Assembly: GCA_024699605.1 (NCBI GenBank)
Contig: JAILPJ010000050.1
Span: 1-56,248, forward strand
DNA from: Desulfovibrio sp.
GTDB lineage: Bacteria > Desulfobacterota > Desulfovibrionia > Desulfovibrionales > Desulfovibrionaceae
Length of the DNA stretch: 56,248 nucleotides
Reading direction: 5' to 3'
Within the stretch, counting starts at the first letter, position 1, and each line of letters opens with the position of its first letter. The translations under genes were made by a program, and so were the position numbers. The notes beneath the pieces are model-generated. The model saw only the letters and a list, made by a program, of their open reading frames with translations, ran no database searches and was not told where the DNA came from. Positions 1-11,389 of this stretch are shown in pieces.

Positions 1-174
1 AAAGAATTAATAGAAATTATAGAACATTTTAATTCAGAAGAAATTTTTGTACGACTAACTACTGATATAGGACCTTGTAGTTTTGAAGGTAAGAAAGATC
101 CTTTTTATATAGTAGTAGTTATGCCAATTCAAACAGTCGAAAAATCATACGAAGAAGAGCAAGAAGAAGATTAA
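1..174 (+). CDS. dnaN: DNA polymerase III beta sliding clamp, C-terminal fragment
   Basis: The frame is open from the left window edge and ends at TAA 172-174, so only the last 57 residues are present. They contain the end of the third clamp domain, with a GPCSFEG segment and a hydrophobic YIVVVMPI strand. In DnaN proteins this precedes a very short tail; here the tail is extended by an acidic EEEQEED stretch. The clamp tethers DNA polymerase III to DNA. Its position immediately before gyrB is the classic origin-proximal order (dnaA-dnaN-(recF)-gyrB). recF is not between them here. The stretch is strongly AT-rich, like gyrB. Identification rests on the tail motif plus context. Confidence 0.85.
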   Translation, partial: KELIEIIEHFNSEEIFVRLTTDIGPCSFEGKKDPFYIVVVMPIQTVEKSYEEEQEED

Positions 175-183
175 ATTCATTAA

Positions 184-2619
<2,436 letters not shown>

Positions 2620-2659
2620 TTATAATTATTATATAATGTAGGTTAGTGAGGGCATAGTT

Positions 2660-5200
2660 TTGGAAGAACAAGAGAAAATCATACAGCAGAGAAATATTGA
2701 AACGGAACTTCGAGAATCCTATCTAGAATATTCTCTTGCCGTAATAGTTGGACGTGCCATTCCTGATGCTCGGGATGGTCTTAAGCCTGTTCATCGACGT
2801 ATTCTTTTTGCGCAAAATGAACTTGCTAATTATTATAATCGTCCCTCTAAAAAATCGGCGCGTATTGTTGGTGATGTTATCGGTAAATATCACCCTCATG
2901 GAGATACAGCGGTCTATGATGCTATTGTACGTATGGCTCAAGATTTTAACATGCGTGATCCGCTGATTATAGGTCAAGGAAATTTTGGTTCTATTGATGG
3001 AGATGCTCCTGCAGCTATGCGTTACACTGAAGTGCGTATGGCCAAGCTAGCTCAGGAGTTACTATTAGATATAGATAAAGATACTGTAGATTTTCGTCCA
3101 AACTATGATAATACATTAGAAGAACCAGTTGTTCTTCCTGCTAAATTTCCTAATCTTTTGCTTAATGGTTCTTCCGGTATTGCGGTTGGTATGGCAACGA
3201 ATATACCACCACATAACTTAGGTGAACTTTGTGATGCAGTACTTTATCTTTTGAATAATCCAGATTGTAATGTTCAGGATTTGATGAAATTTGTTAAAGG
3301 TCCTGATTTTCCAACTGCAGGTTTTGCTTTTTATAGCAAGGGTATGGTCGATGCTTACCGTGAAGGACACGGATCAATTAAGGTACGTGGACGTATTAAA
3401 ATAGAGGAAAGAAAGAAAAATTTAGAGTCAGTAGTAATAACCGAAATTCCGTATGCCCTTAATAAATCATTGCTTGTGCAAAAGATTGCAGCACTCGTTA
3501 ATGATCGCACGATAGAAGATGTCACTGATCTTCGCGATGAATCAGATATGCGGGGTATCCGAATTGTTCTTGATCTGAAGCGTGGTGCATTATCTGATAT
3601 AATAATTAATAAATTATATAAATATACACAGCTTGAATCGACATTTGCTGTGAATATGCTTGCTGTTGTTGATAATCGGCCAGTACGCTTGAACCTTTTG
3701 AGCGCGCTTACCTGTTTTGTGGATCATCGCCGTGAAGTAGTGATTCGTCGGACTCGCTTTGATCTGGCAAAAGCTCAGGCACGCGCTCACATTTTAGAAG
3801 GTTTGAGAATAGCTATCGACAACATCGATGCCGTAGTAGCTTTGATCCGGGCTTCTGCCAATCCTGAAGAGGCAAAGCTTGGTTTGATGCAGACCTTCCA
3901 GCTTTCTGAGCTCCAAGCCAAAGCCATCTTAGAAATGCGTCTGCAACGTTTGACTGGTCTGCAGCGTGAGGAACTAGAGCTAGAATACGCAGAACTTCTG
4001 AAAAAAATTGAGTTTTTACGTTCTGTGCTTGCTGATACAGAAGTTTTGAAGAGTGTTTTGGTAGATGAAATCTCTGAAATCAAGCAGAACTACGCAACTC
4101 CAAGACTTACTGAAATTGTTGCCTCCAATCCTGATGAAATTGATATTGAAGATTTGATTCCTGATGAGGAAGTTGTTATCACGCTCTCCCGCCGTGGTTA
4201 CCTGAAGAGGACAAGCCTTGAAAATTACCAGCAGCAGAAGCGGGGAGGCAAGGGGATTGCAGGACTGCATACTGCTGAAGATGACTATGTACAGGACTTT
4301 TTGGTCACTAGTAATCACCAAAATATTTGTCTGTTTACCAACAAAGGTCGTATGTATCGGCTGAAAGTCCATCAAATTCCCGAAGGTAGTCGTGTCTCTA
4401 AGGGAGTCCATATCAAGAACATCATTCCTGTTCTTGATGAATGTGAATGGATTACAAATATCCTAGCATTACGTACTTTTGCTGAAGATAAATATTTCCT
4501 TTTTGTTACGCGGAAGGGCATGATAAAATGTTCTTCTTCTTCTCTCTACGTAAATGCACGCTCTACTGGTCTTATTGCAGTAGGTCTCAATGATGATGAC
4601 GAGCTTGTATCGGTTAAACTTACCTATAGTAGCAATCATATTCTACTTGTTACATCGAATGGTATGGCTATCCGTTTTTCTTGTCAGGACATTAGACCTT
4701 GTGGACGAAGTGCCCATGGAGTTCGTGGCATAGCCCTCAAAGGAAATGATTTTGTCGTTTCTGCAGTGGTCTTGCGTGCTAACGACGATAGTACTGAGTT
4801 TATTACTGTTTCTAGTCAAGGCTATGGTAAACGTACGAATATAGGTCACTATAGACTACAGTCACGCGGAGGTAAAGGTTTAATAAACTTCCGAGTTAAT
4901 AATAAGACAGGAACAGTGATCGGAGCATGTCCTATTCGGGATAGTGATAGTCTCGTTCTTATGTCATCGACGAATAAGATAATACGGATTGGAGCTCAGG
5001 GCATCCGTAGTATAGGTCGCATTGCGATGGGAGTAACGCTTGTGAAACTCGATGAAGGCGCTCAACTTGTCGCTTTTGATCGTATTAAAGAGGATGCTCA
5101 AAATCTTGAAAATAAAGATGATGATAGTATATTACCTTTGACTTCTGCTGATACAACCAATGTTGACGAAAATATAAAAACTACAGAGTCTGATTTTTAA
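2660..5200 (+). CDS. gyrA: DNA gyrase subunit A (TTG start)
   Basis: DNA breakage-reunion subunit of gyrase, 846 aa. The catalytic Tyr122 lies in the AAMRYTE motif. The quinolone-resistance region reads [10 protein letters not shown], with Thr at the position equivalent to E. coli Ser83; Thr is a frequent wild-type state outside enterics, so this is no proof of resistance. The GyrA-box QRGGKG occurs near residues 525-532, followed by the beta-pinwheel repeats of the C-terminal domain. The start is TTG at 2660, about 8 nt after GTGAGGG; no ATG gives the conserved N-terminus, so the TTG is accepted. Base composition shifts within the gene from AT-rich at the 5' end towards the window average. 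It follows gyrB by 40 bp and precedes purF closely. Confidence 0.97.
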   Translation: MEEQEKIIQQRNIETELRESYLEYSLAVIVGRAIPDARDGLKPVHRRILFAQNELANYYNRPSKKSARIVGDVIGKYHPHGDTAVYDAIVRMAQDFNMRDPLIIGQGNFGSIDGDAPAAMRYTEVRMAKLAQELLLDIDKDTVDFRPNYDNTLEEPVVLPAKFPNLLLNGSSGIAVGMATNIPPHNLGELCDAVLYLLNNPDCNVQDLMKFVKGPDFPTAGFAFYSKGMVDAYREGHGSIKVRGRIKIEERKKNLESVVITEIPYALNKSLLVQKIAALVNDRTIEDVTDLRDESDMRGIRIVLDLKRGALSDIIINKLYKYTQLESTFAVNMLAVVDNRPVRLNLLSALTCFVDHRREVVIRRTRFDLAKAQARAHILEGLRIAIDNIDAVVALIRASANPEEAKLGLMQTFQLSELQAKAILEMRLQRLTGLQREELELEYAELLKKIEFLRSVLADTEVLKSVLVDEISEIKQNYATPRLTEIVASNPDEIDIEDLIPDEEVVITLSRRGYLKRTSLENYQQQKRGGKGIAGLHTAEDDYVQDFLVTSNHQNICLFTNKGRMYRLKVHQIPEGSRVSKGVHIKNIIPVLDECEWITNILALRTFAEDKYFLFVTRKGMIKCSSSSLYVNARSTGLIAVGLNDDDELVSVKLTYSSNHILLVTSNGMAIRFSCQDIRPCGRSAHGVRGIALKGNDFVVSAVVLRANDDSTEFITVSSQGYGKRTNIGHYRLQSRGGKGLINFRVNNKTGTVIGACPIRDSDSLVLMSSTNKIIRIGAQGIRSIGRIAMGVTLVKLDEGAQLVAFDRIKEDAQNLENKDDDSILPLTSADTTNVDENIKTTESDF

Positions 5201-5219
5201 TGAAAGAGTGAGAAAGCAC

Positions 5220-6587
5220 ATGATTCGTCACTATTGTGGTCTGATGGGTATCTATGATCATGAAGATGCTGCTAAACTTACCTATTTTGGTTTGTATGCT
5301 CAGCAACATCGTGGGCAAGAAAGTGCTGGTATCGTCACAATCGACGAAAATGGACTTCATGAACACAGAAAATTAGGCCTAGTTCATGATGTTTTTACCG
5401 AATCCGATTTTCTCCATCTCACTGGCAAAACGGCGATAGGTCATGTTAGGTATTCGACCACAGGGATTAGCAGTACGCCCAATGTACCTCCTTTTATAGC
5501 TCGTTTTCATGATCACAATATTGTCATTGCCCACAATGGCAATCTTGTGAATACAAGGCAATTGCGTAGAGAGCTTGAGGAAAGAGGTTCTCTTTTTACG
5601 TCTGATAATGATACGGAAGTATTTCTCCATCTGCTTATCCGCGAATTGAGAACAAAGACATTAACCCAGGCCGTTAAAGCAGTCTGTGAGAAAGTTCTGG
5701 GAGCCTATTCGCTTTTGATCTTGATGGATAAGACGATGATTGCCTTACGCGATCCTCACGGTATTCGTCCCCTGGCTTTGGGTAGAATAGACAAAAAGCC
5801 TGTATTTGCCTCTGAAACCTGCGCTTTTGATTTGCTTGAAGCCGATTACGAGCGAACCCTAGAACCCGGAGAAATGTATATTGTCGATGAAGATGGTGAA
5901 CGTTCTGAATTTTTGAAAGAAAAGCTACCCAGACCACGTCAATGTATTTTTGAACTGATTTATTTTGCGCGACCTGATTCCTACGTTTTTAACGAGCAGG
6001 TTTATGTCTGCCGCAAGCAAATGGGTTGGCAGTTAGCGCATGAATCTCCCTCTGATGTTGATTTTGTCTTGCCATTTCCTGATTCTGGTGTCTATTCAGC
6101 GGTAGGTTTTGCACAGTATTCGGAGCTGCCTTATGAGCATGCCATGATCCGTAATCATTACGTCGGCCGTAGCTTTATTCAGCCTTCTCAGAATATGCGC
6201 AATTTTAGTGCGCGAGTGAAAATTAATCCTGTCAAGCCGATGATTCATGGAAAGAAAATATGCATTGTTGATGATTCAATTGTCCGTGGCACTACCATGA
6301 TTACGCGTGTCAAAAAGCTGCGTGAACTTGGAGCTAAGGAAGTTCATATCCGAATTTCCTGTCCTCCCATCAAATTTCCCTGTCATTACGGCATTGACTT
6401 TGCTGACCAGCGAGAACTCATTGCAGCCAGACACAGTATTTCAGAAATTCAAAAAATCCTCGGTGTTGATAGCTTGCATTATCTCAGTGTCGATGGTCTT
6501 TTGCGTTCGGTGATGCATTCAGAAAATTACTGTCTGGCCTGTTTTACAGGTGACTATCCTGTTCCCTGTGAAGGCTGTATTCGCTAA
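5220..6587 (+). CDS. purF: Amidophosphoribosyltransferase (glutamine PRPP amidotransferase)
   Basis: First committed enzyme of purine synthesis: PRPP + glutamine to phosphoribosylamine. The N-terminal nucleophile Cys is in YCGLMGIYDHED, preceded by a short propeptide, and QQHRGQESAGI follows. The PRPP loop is IVDDSIVRGTT. Cysteines in CPPIKFPCHYG and YCLACFTG fit the Fe-S ligands of the Bacillus-type, propeptide-cleaved, 4Fe-4S-containing PurF. Two starts are possible: GTG 5208 and ATG 5220. ATG 5220 is preferred because the purine-rich AAGAGTGAG lies at proper distance from it, whereas GTG 5208 has no clear Shine-Dalgarno. It lies 19 bp after gyrA and is probably in the same transcript. Confidence 0.96.
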   Translation: MIRHYCGLMGIYDHEDAAKLTYFGLYAQQHRGQESAGIVTIDENGLHEHRKLGLVHDVFTESDFLHLTGKTAIGHVRYSTTGISSTPNVPPFIARFHDHNIVIAHNGNLVNTRQLRRELEERGSLFTSDNDTEVFLHLLIRELRTKTLTQAVKAVCEKVLGAYSLLILMDKTMIALRDPHGIRPLALGRIDKKPVFASETCAFDLLEADYERTLEPGEMYIVDEDGERSEFLKEKLPRPRQCIFELIYFARPDSYVFNEQVYVCRKQMGWQLAHESPSDVDFVLPFPDSGVYSAVGFAQYSELPYEHAMIRNHYVGRSFIQPSQNMRNFSARVKINPVKPMIHGKKICIVDDSIVRGTTMITRVKKLRELGAKEVHIRISCPPIKFPCHYGIDFADQRELIAARHSISEIQKILGVDSLHYLSVDGLLRSVMHSENYCLACFTGDYPVPCEGCIR

Positions 6588-6640
6588 TTATGATGAGTCA
6601 CCCCATTGTAACGTTTATCTTTTGGCTACGGGAAAAGGAT

Positions 6641-6678
6641 GGAGGCAGCGTTTTCTCTAACACGCTGAAAATTCGATG
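6641..6678 (+). promoter_or_regulatory. Shine-Dalgarno / hairpin / start-codon element of hisS
   Basis: GGAGG at 6641-6645 is 30 nt upstream of the hisS ATG (6676), too far for direct use. Immediately after it CAGCGT (6646-6651) can pair with ACGCTG (6662-6667) around a 10-nt loop. If the hairpin forms, GGAGG is brought to about 8 nt from the ATG. The same arrangement occurs before aspS and before the gene at 14137. Confidence 0.6.
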
Positions 6679-7938
6679 AAAATTTCCAAGATTAAAGGTT
6701 TTGCTGATCTTTACGGCGCTGAGAGCGATCGTTTTACTTTTATGGAGAATCAGGCGCGCAAGATATTTGCTGCTTGCGGTTTTACGGAATTGCGGACCCC
6801 GATTCTTGAACAAACCGAACTGTTTAAACGTTCGATCGGAGAAGAGACGGACGTTGTAAATAAGGAGATGTATTCCTTAACTACGGAAAAAGGCCGCTCT
6901 TACAGCCTTAGACCTGAAGCTACGGCAGGTGTGATGCGTGCCTATATTGAAAATTCCCTGTATAGCAAAAATCAGATCTGTCGGCTTTTTACCACAGGTC
7001 CGATGTTTCGACACGAGCGCCCACAAAAAGGGCGCTTGCGTCAGTTTCATCAGATCAATTGTGAATGTCTGGGCTCAGAAAGTCCATTGGCTGACGCTGA
7101 CATGATCACTATGCTGATGCGCTATTTGCATACTTTGGGTCTTGAGAATATCCGGCTTGAAATTAATTCCCTAGGTTGTTCTGCGTGTCGTCCTCATTTT
7201 CGTCAAGCGTTGCAGGATTTTTTGGCTGCTTTAGACGCTGATTGTCTTTGTGAAGACTGTCAGCGGCGTCGTTCTGTTAATCCCCTGAGAGTTCTTGACT
7301 GCAAGCGTGAAGCTTGTAAAACCGTGATCGAAAATGCCCCGCGCATTTCTGATTATCTCTGTGCAGATTGTAAGCGGCATTTTTCTATGGTTATGGATTT
7401 GCTCGAGCAGCAGCAGGTTAGTGCTATTGTCAATCCTAAACTCGTGCGTGGTCTGGACTACTATTGCCGTACTACTTTTGAGGTGGTGAGCGGTGAGATA
7501 GGTGCACAAAGCGCCATAGCCGGTGGTGGCCGTTATGATGGTTTAATTTCGGCGCTAGGCGGTCCGGATATACCCGGTATTGGTTTTGCCTGCGGTATGG
7601 AACGTTTGGCTTTACTTTTACCGGATATGCAGCCAGTTTCTCCCGATTTTTATCTTCTTATCATGGAAGAGAAAGATTTTTCTAAAGGTTTTCGTCTGCT
7701 GCAAAGCCTTCGTGCTCAGGGTTTAAAAGGAGAAATGAACTATACTTGCCAAAGTTTTAAAAGTCTTTTACGACAAGCAGATAAATCACAGGCTGCTTTC
7801 TGCTTGATTATTGGAACAGAAGAAAGTTTAAATAATTCTGTTACTTTAAAATCTATGAGAGATGGTAATCAACAGTCTATACAAATAAATGATATTGTTT
7901 TTTATTTATGTGAAAAATGTTTAAAATCTAATAGATAA
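6676..7938 (+). CDS. hisS: Histidyl-tRNA synthetase
   Basis: Class II aminoacyl-tRNA synthetase charging tRNA-His; 420 aa, normal for the family. It starts MKISKIKGFADLYG (motif region KGxxDxxG). Motif 2 lies around TGPMFRHERPQKGR, the HisA signatures are LVRGLDYYCRTTFEV and GGGRYDGL, and motif 3 is GIGFACGMERL. A Cys-rich patch around residues 188-235 (CEDC, DCKREAC, CADC) sits in the insertion domain and may bind zinc, as in some bacterial HisRS. Translation seems to start from the hairpin-spaced site described separately. The last ~200 bp are abruptly AT-rich although the reading frame is intact. Confidence 0.96.
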   Translation: MKISKIKGFADLYGAESDRFTFMENQARKIFAACGFTELRTPILEQTELFKRSIGEETDVVNKEMYSLTTEKGRSYSLRPEATAGVMRAYIENSLYSKNQICRLFTTGPMFRHERPQKGRLRQFHQINCECLGSESPLADADMITMLMRYLHTLGLENIRLEINSLGCSACRPHFRQALQDFLAALDADCLCEDCQRRRSVNPLRVLDCKREACKTVIENAPRISDYLCADCKRHFSMVMDLLEQQQVSAIVNPKLVRGLDYYCRTTFEVVSGEIGAQSAIAGGGRYDGLISALGGPDIPGIGFACGMERLALLLPDMQPVSPDFYLLIMEEKDFSKGFRLLQSLRAQGLKGEMNYTCQSFKSLLRQADKSQAAFCLIIGTEESLNNSVTLKSMRDGNQQSIQINDIVFYLCEKCLKSNR

Positions 7939-7981
7939 ATATACTTAGTATTTATTATTATATTAATTTAGGAAAAATTAC

Positions 7982-8040
7982 GGAGGCAGCGTTTCCTTCC
8001 CGCTCAGTAAGTGGGTTCTATGCGCTGAAATTATTAGATG
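7982..8040 (+). promoter_or_regulatory. Shine-Dalgarno / hairpin / start-codon element of aspS
   Basis: GGAGG (7982-7986) lies 51 nt before the ATG at 8038. CAGCG (7987-7991) is complementary to CGCTG (8023-8027). Inside this stem CCCGCT and AGTGGG form a second pairing with one G-U. Folding leaves about 10 nt between GGAGG and ATG. This is the second copy of the element seen before hisS. Confidence 0.6.
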
Positions 8041-9888
8041 AGTGAAGAACAAAATGTTGATCTCCAGCAAGAACATCAAAAATATATTGAAGATCTTGCT
8101 GGCTGGATGAGAACCCATCATTGTGGGCAATTGACCCTTGCTAACGATGGGGAGAATGTTTGTCTAATGGGCTGGGTACAGTTTAGACGTGACCATGGTG
8201 GTTTGATTTTTGTCGATCTGAGAGATCGGGAGGGATTGACTCAGGTAGTTTTCAGTCCAGATATTGCACCTCAAGCTCATGAAAACGCTCATATTCTTCG
8301 CTCTGAATATGTTCTTGCCGTTAAGGGGAAGGTGCGTCCAAGACCAGAAGGTATGCGCAATCCTCATTTGATTACGGGTGAGATTGAGGTTGTAGTGCTG
8401 GAATGGAAACTTTTGAATACGTCCAAAACACCTCCTTTTGCCATTGAAGACCGCTGTGATGCCGGTGAAAACCTCAGGCTCAGCTGGCGTTATCTTGATC
8501 TTAGACGGCCTTATATGCAGGCCAATCTCCGATTGCGGCACAAAGTTATGCAAAATATTCGCCGTTTTCTTGATGACAACGGCTTTTTAGAGATTGAAAC
8601 GCCTTTTCTGACTAAATCTACACCTGAAGGTGCGCGTGATTTTCTTGTTCCCAGTCGACTGAATGCGGGTCAATTTTATGCCTTGCCGCAATCTCCTCAG
8701 CTTTTTAAGCAATTGCTGATGGTTTCTGGCTTTGATCGTTATTTTCAGATTGTCCGTTGTTTTCGCGATGAAGATTTGCGTGCAGACCGTCAACCGGAAT
8801 TCACTCAGGTCGACCTTGAAATGAGTTTTGCTGATGAAGAACAGGTTATGCAGCTTTCTGAAGCGTTAATGGCCAATCTCTTTAAGCTTGTCTTAAACCG
8901 AGACCTGCCACTACCTTTCCCGAGAATGACTTGGACAGAATCTATGGAGCGTTTTGGTGTAGATAAACCAGATACGCGTTTTGGAATGGAACTTGTCAAT
9001 ATTACGGATCTGGTCAAAAATTCAGGATTTAAGCTTTTTGCCCAGGCTAAACTGGTCAAAGCCATGAAAGTGGAAGGGGGCGAAGCTTTTACGCGTAAGG
9101 AAATTGAAGAGTACACGAACTTTGTCTCTGCCTATGGAGCCAAAGGACTAGCATGGATCAAAATTAAGGCTGATGAATGGCAGTCGCCCATAGCAAAATT
9201 TCTTTCAGAAGAAGAGCGGAGAGGAATTGCCGAGCGTCTAGGTCTTCAAACTGGTGATATTGTCTTTTTCCAGGCTGCAGAACCTAGTGTGGTCAATGCT
9301 GCACTCGGCAATCTCAGAGTGCATATTGCCCGTGAGAAACAGCTCGTTCCAGAAGATTCCTACAATTTCCTTTGGATTACGGATTTTCCGCTCTTCGAAT
9401 ACAGTGAAGAAGAAAAACGTTTTGTTTCCTGTCATCATCCCTTTACATCACCTAAAGAGGGGCATCTTGATCGTATGGAGAGCGATCCAGCTAATACCTT
9501 TGCCAGGGCCTACGACATGGTTTTGAATGGCAATGAGGTAGGAGGCGGCTCTGTACGTATCCATACCAGTGAAGTACAGCGGAAAATGTTCAAAGCCCTT
9601 GGATTTACTGAGCAACAGGCAGAAGAACAGTTTGGTTTCTTTATGCGCGCTTTGGAACATGGTGCGCCGCCACATGCCGGCCTCGCTTTTGGGCTTGATC
9701 GTCTTGTGATGCTGCTTTCTGATTCCACAAGTATTCGTGAAGTCATTGCTTTTCCCAAGACTCAGAAGGCTACGTGTCTGATGACCGGTTCACCTTCTGT
9801 CGTTTCGGCCAAGCAGTTACGTGAACTCAATCTGCGGCTGCGTGAACAAGCTAAAGAAGAGACCAAAAACAGCGGAACAAATTCATGA
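8038..9888 (+). CDS. aspS: Aspartyl-tRNA synthetase
   Basis: Bacterial-type class II AspRS, 616 aa. An N-terminal OB anticodon-binding domain (about residues 24-135) is followed by the catalytic core, with QSPQLFKQLLM, motif 2 FRDEDLRADRQPEFTQ, the GAD insertion (about 300-420) and motif 3 GLAFGLDRLVMLL. The N-terminus is about 23 aa longer than usual. ATG 8107 (M-R-T-H-H-C-G) would give the typical family start, but ATG 8038 fits the hairpin-spaced GGAGG. Which start is used is unsettled. The stop overlaps the def start by 4 bp (ATGA), which implies translational coupling. Confidence 0.95.
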   Translation: MSEEQNVDLQQEHQKYIEDLAGWMRTHHCGQLTLANDGENVCLMGWVQFRRDHGGLIFVDLRDREGLTQVVFSPDIAPQAHENAHILRSEYVLAVKGKVRPRPEGMRNPHLITGEIEVVVLEWKLLNTSKTPPFAIEDRCDAGENLRLSWRYLDLRRPYMQANLRLRHKVMQNIRRFLDDNGFLEIETPFLTKSTPEGARDFLVPSRLNAGQFYALPQSPQLFKQLLMVSGFDRYFQIVRCFRDEDLRADRQPEFTQVDLEMSFADEEQVMQLSEALMANLFKLVLNRDLPLPFPRMTWTESMERFGVDKPDTRFGMELVNITDLVKNSGFKLFAQAKLVKAMKVEGGEAFTRKEIEEYTNFVSAYGAKGLAWIKIKADEWQSPIAKFLSEEERRGIAERLGLQTGDIVFFQAAEPSVVNAALGNLRVHIAREKQLVPEDSYNFLWITDFPLFEYSEEEKRFVSCHHPFTSPKEGHLDRMESDPANTFARAYDMVLNGNEVGGGSVRIHTSEVQRKMFKALGFTEQQAEEQFGFFMRALEHGAPPHAGLAFGLDRLVMLLSDSTSIREVIAFPKTQKATCLMTGSPSVVSAKQLRELNLRLREQAKEETKNSGTNS

Positions 9889-10406
9889 TTTTAGATATTG
9901 TGAGTTATCCTGATCCTAGGTTGAAAACGGTCTGCACACCTGTGGAAAGCGTCAATCAGGGCCTGCGGCTGTTGGCGGACAATATGCTTGAGACAATGTA
10001 TGCCGCCCCAGGTGTTGGTTTGGCAGCTCCACAGGTGGGTCGCTTCATTCGTATGGTCGTGGTCGACTATAGCTCTAAAGAAGAAGTACGTATGCCCCGC
10101 GTTTTGATTAATCCACAGCTCGAATTGCAGGGAGAGCTGATTGTTAGCGAACGCGAAGGTTGTCTATCCGTACCCATGGGATATCGGGCCAATGTTCAAA
10201 GATATAGTCGCATACATCTCACTGCCCGCGATCTTGACTGGAACCTCATTGACGAAGAGCTTGAAAACTTTCCGGCAATTGTTGTGCAGCATGAGACCGA
10301 TCATCTTGACGGTGTGCTTTTTATTGATCGCATCAGCCGTCTGAAGCGTACCTTCTTTGATAGTAAGGTTAAGAAATGGATGCGCAAGCAAAAAAATACC
10401 GCATAG
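9885..10406 (+). CDS. def: Peptide deformylase
   Basis: Removes the formyl group from the N-terminal Met of nascent proteins using a metal ion. All three family motifs are present in 173 aa: GVGLAAPQVG (about residues 45-54), EGCLSVP (about 91-97, metal Cys) and QHETDHLDG (about 134-142, the HExxH metal/catalytic motif). The ATG overlaps the aspS stop by 4 bp. Its own 3' end overlaps the fmt start by 31 bp. The def-fmt pairing (deformylase with formyl-Met-tRNA formyltransferase) is a widespread conserved operon. Confidence 0.97.
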   Translation: MILDIVSYPDPRLKTVCTPVESVNQGLRLLADNMLETMYAAPGVGLAAPQVGRFIRMVVVDYSSKEEVRMPRVLINPQLELQGELIVSEREGCLSVPMGYRANVQRYSRIHLTARDLDWNLIDEELENFPAIVVQHETDHLDGVLFIDRISRLKRTFFDSKVKKWMRKQKNTA

Positions 10407-11338
10407 TTTTTATGGGAACTCCGCCTTTTGCGGTGCGTATTCTTGAGCACCTTGCCAACTGGCCGCATGGTGAGATTGTGGCAGTCTATACGCAACCTGA
10501 TCGGCCCGCCAAAAGGGGGAAGAAACTCTGCCCTTCCGCTGTCAAGGAAGCGGCCATTGCCCATGATTTTCCTGTGTTGCAACCCTTCAATTTTAAGGAC
10601 CAAGCCAATGTTCAGCAGTTAGCTGCTTTGCATCCTGATTTTCTTGTGGTTGCAGCCTATGGTCAGATTTTGCCGGCAAATGTTTTGGCTATACCTGTTT
10701 TTCCTCCGCTTAATGTGCATGCTTCCCTTCTTCCCAAATACCGTGGGGCCGCGCCTGTACAACGTGCTATTATGGAGAACTATGGGGCTGATGCCCAAAC
10801 AGGCGTTTCCATTATGCAGATGGTAGAAGCGCTTGATGCCGGTCCGGTCTTTTTGCAGAAGGCTATTGCCATTGGTGAAAAAACAAGCGACGAGCTTTTT
10901 GAGGAAATAGCAGAACTCGGTGGCAAGGCTTTACTAGAAGTTCTTTTGGCTTTTCTTGAGGGCAAAGCACAGAGTCTGCCGCAGGATGACAGTCAAGCAA
11001 GTTATGCCCCAAAAATAGATAAATCAGCTGGTGTTGTGCATTGGGATGCAACTTTTGATCAGGTCCATGCGCAGATTCGAGCTGTCACGAGTGTTCCAGG
11101 AGCACGTACCGTGCTTACCATCGATCAAACACACTCCTATGACGTTTTTTTGCTACCTGGACGTCGTGGATCATTGTGTAGCGGTACAGCCTGCGGTTCA
11201 GTGCGTTTTGACGATGAAGGCCTAGCCATAGCCTGCAGTGATTACTGGTACCGAGTCGACAAGGTCAAACCGCAGGGCAAGGCTTTTATGTCATCAAAAT
11301 CTTTTGCCAACGGCTATCTTCGGAAAAAATCAAACTGA
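10376..11338 (+). CDS. fmt: Methionyl-tRNA formyltransferase
   Basis: Formylates initiator Met-tRNA with 10-formyl-tetrahydrofolate. 320 aa. The N-terminal formyltransferase domain shows IVFMGTPPFAVRIL, the catalytic/folate loop NVHASLLPKYRGAAPVQ, and the conserved Asp region in EALDAGPV. The smaller C-terminal OB domain follows from about residue 205. ATG 10376 lies inside def; a second in-frame ATG at 10412 (in the FMGT motif) is too late. The gene ends just before a terminator-like hairpin, closing the aspS-def-fmt group. Confidence 0.96.
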   Translation: MDAQAKKYRIVFMGTPPFAVRILEHLANWPHGEIVAVYTQPDRPAKRGKKLCPSAVKEAAIAHDFPVLQPFNFKDQANVQQLAALHPDFLVVAAYGQILPANVLAIPVFPPLNVHASLLPKYRGAAPVQRAIMENYGADAQTGVSIMQMVEALDAGPVFLQKAIAIGEKTSDELFEEIAELGGKALLEVLLAFLEGKAQSLPQDDSQASYAPKIDKSAGVVHWDATFDQVHAQIRAVTSVPGARTVLTIDQTHSYDVFLLPGRRGSLCSGTACGSVRFDDEGLAIACSDYWYRVDKVKPQGKAFMSSKSFANGYLRKKSN

Positions 11339-11352
11339 TTTCAGAACGACAA

Positions 11353-11386
11353 AAAGCGACTTTCTTGGAAAGCCGCTTTCTTTTTT
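11353..11386 (+). terminator. Rho-independent terminator after fmt
   Basis: AAAGCG (11353-11358) pairs with CGCTTT (11374-11379). After one mismatch the stem continues as CTTT/AAAG around a 5-nt loop. TTTTTT follows at 11381-11386. It sits only 4 bp before the rsmB start codon. Confidence 0.8.
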
Positions 11387-11389
11387 ATT

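Noticed and set aside
5208-5219. GTG 5208 as the purF start
   Set aside because: No proper ribosome site; ATG 5220 gives a short propeptide before the nucleophilic Cys and has a better upstream purine tract. Kept only as an alternative.
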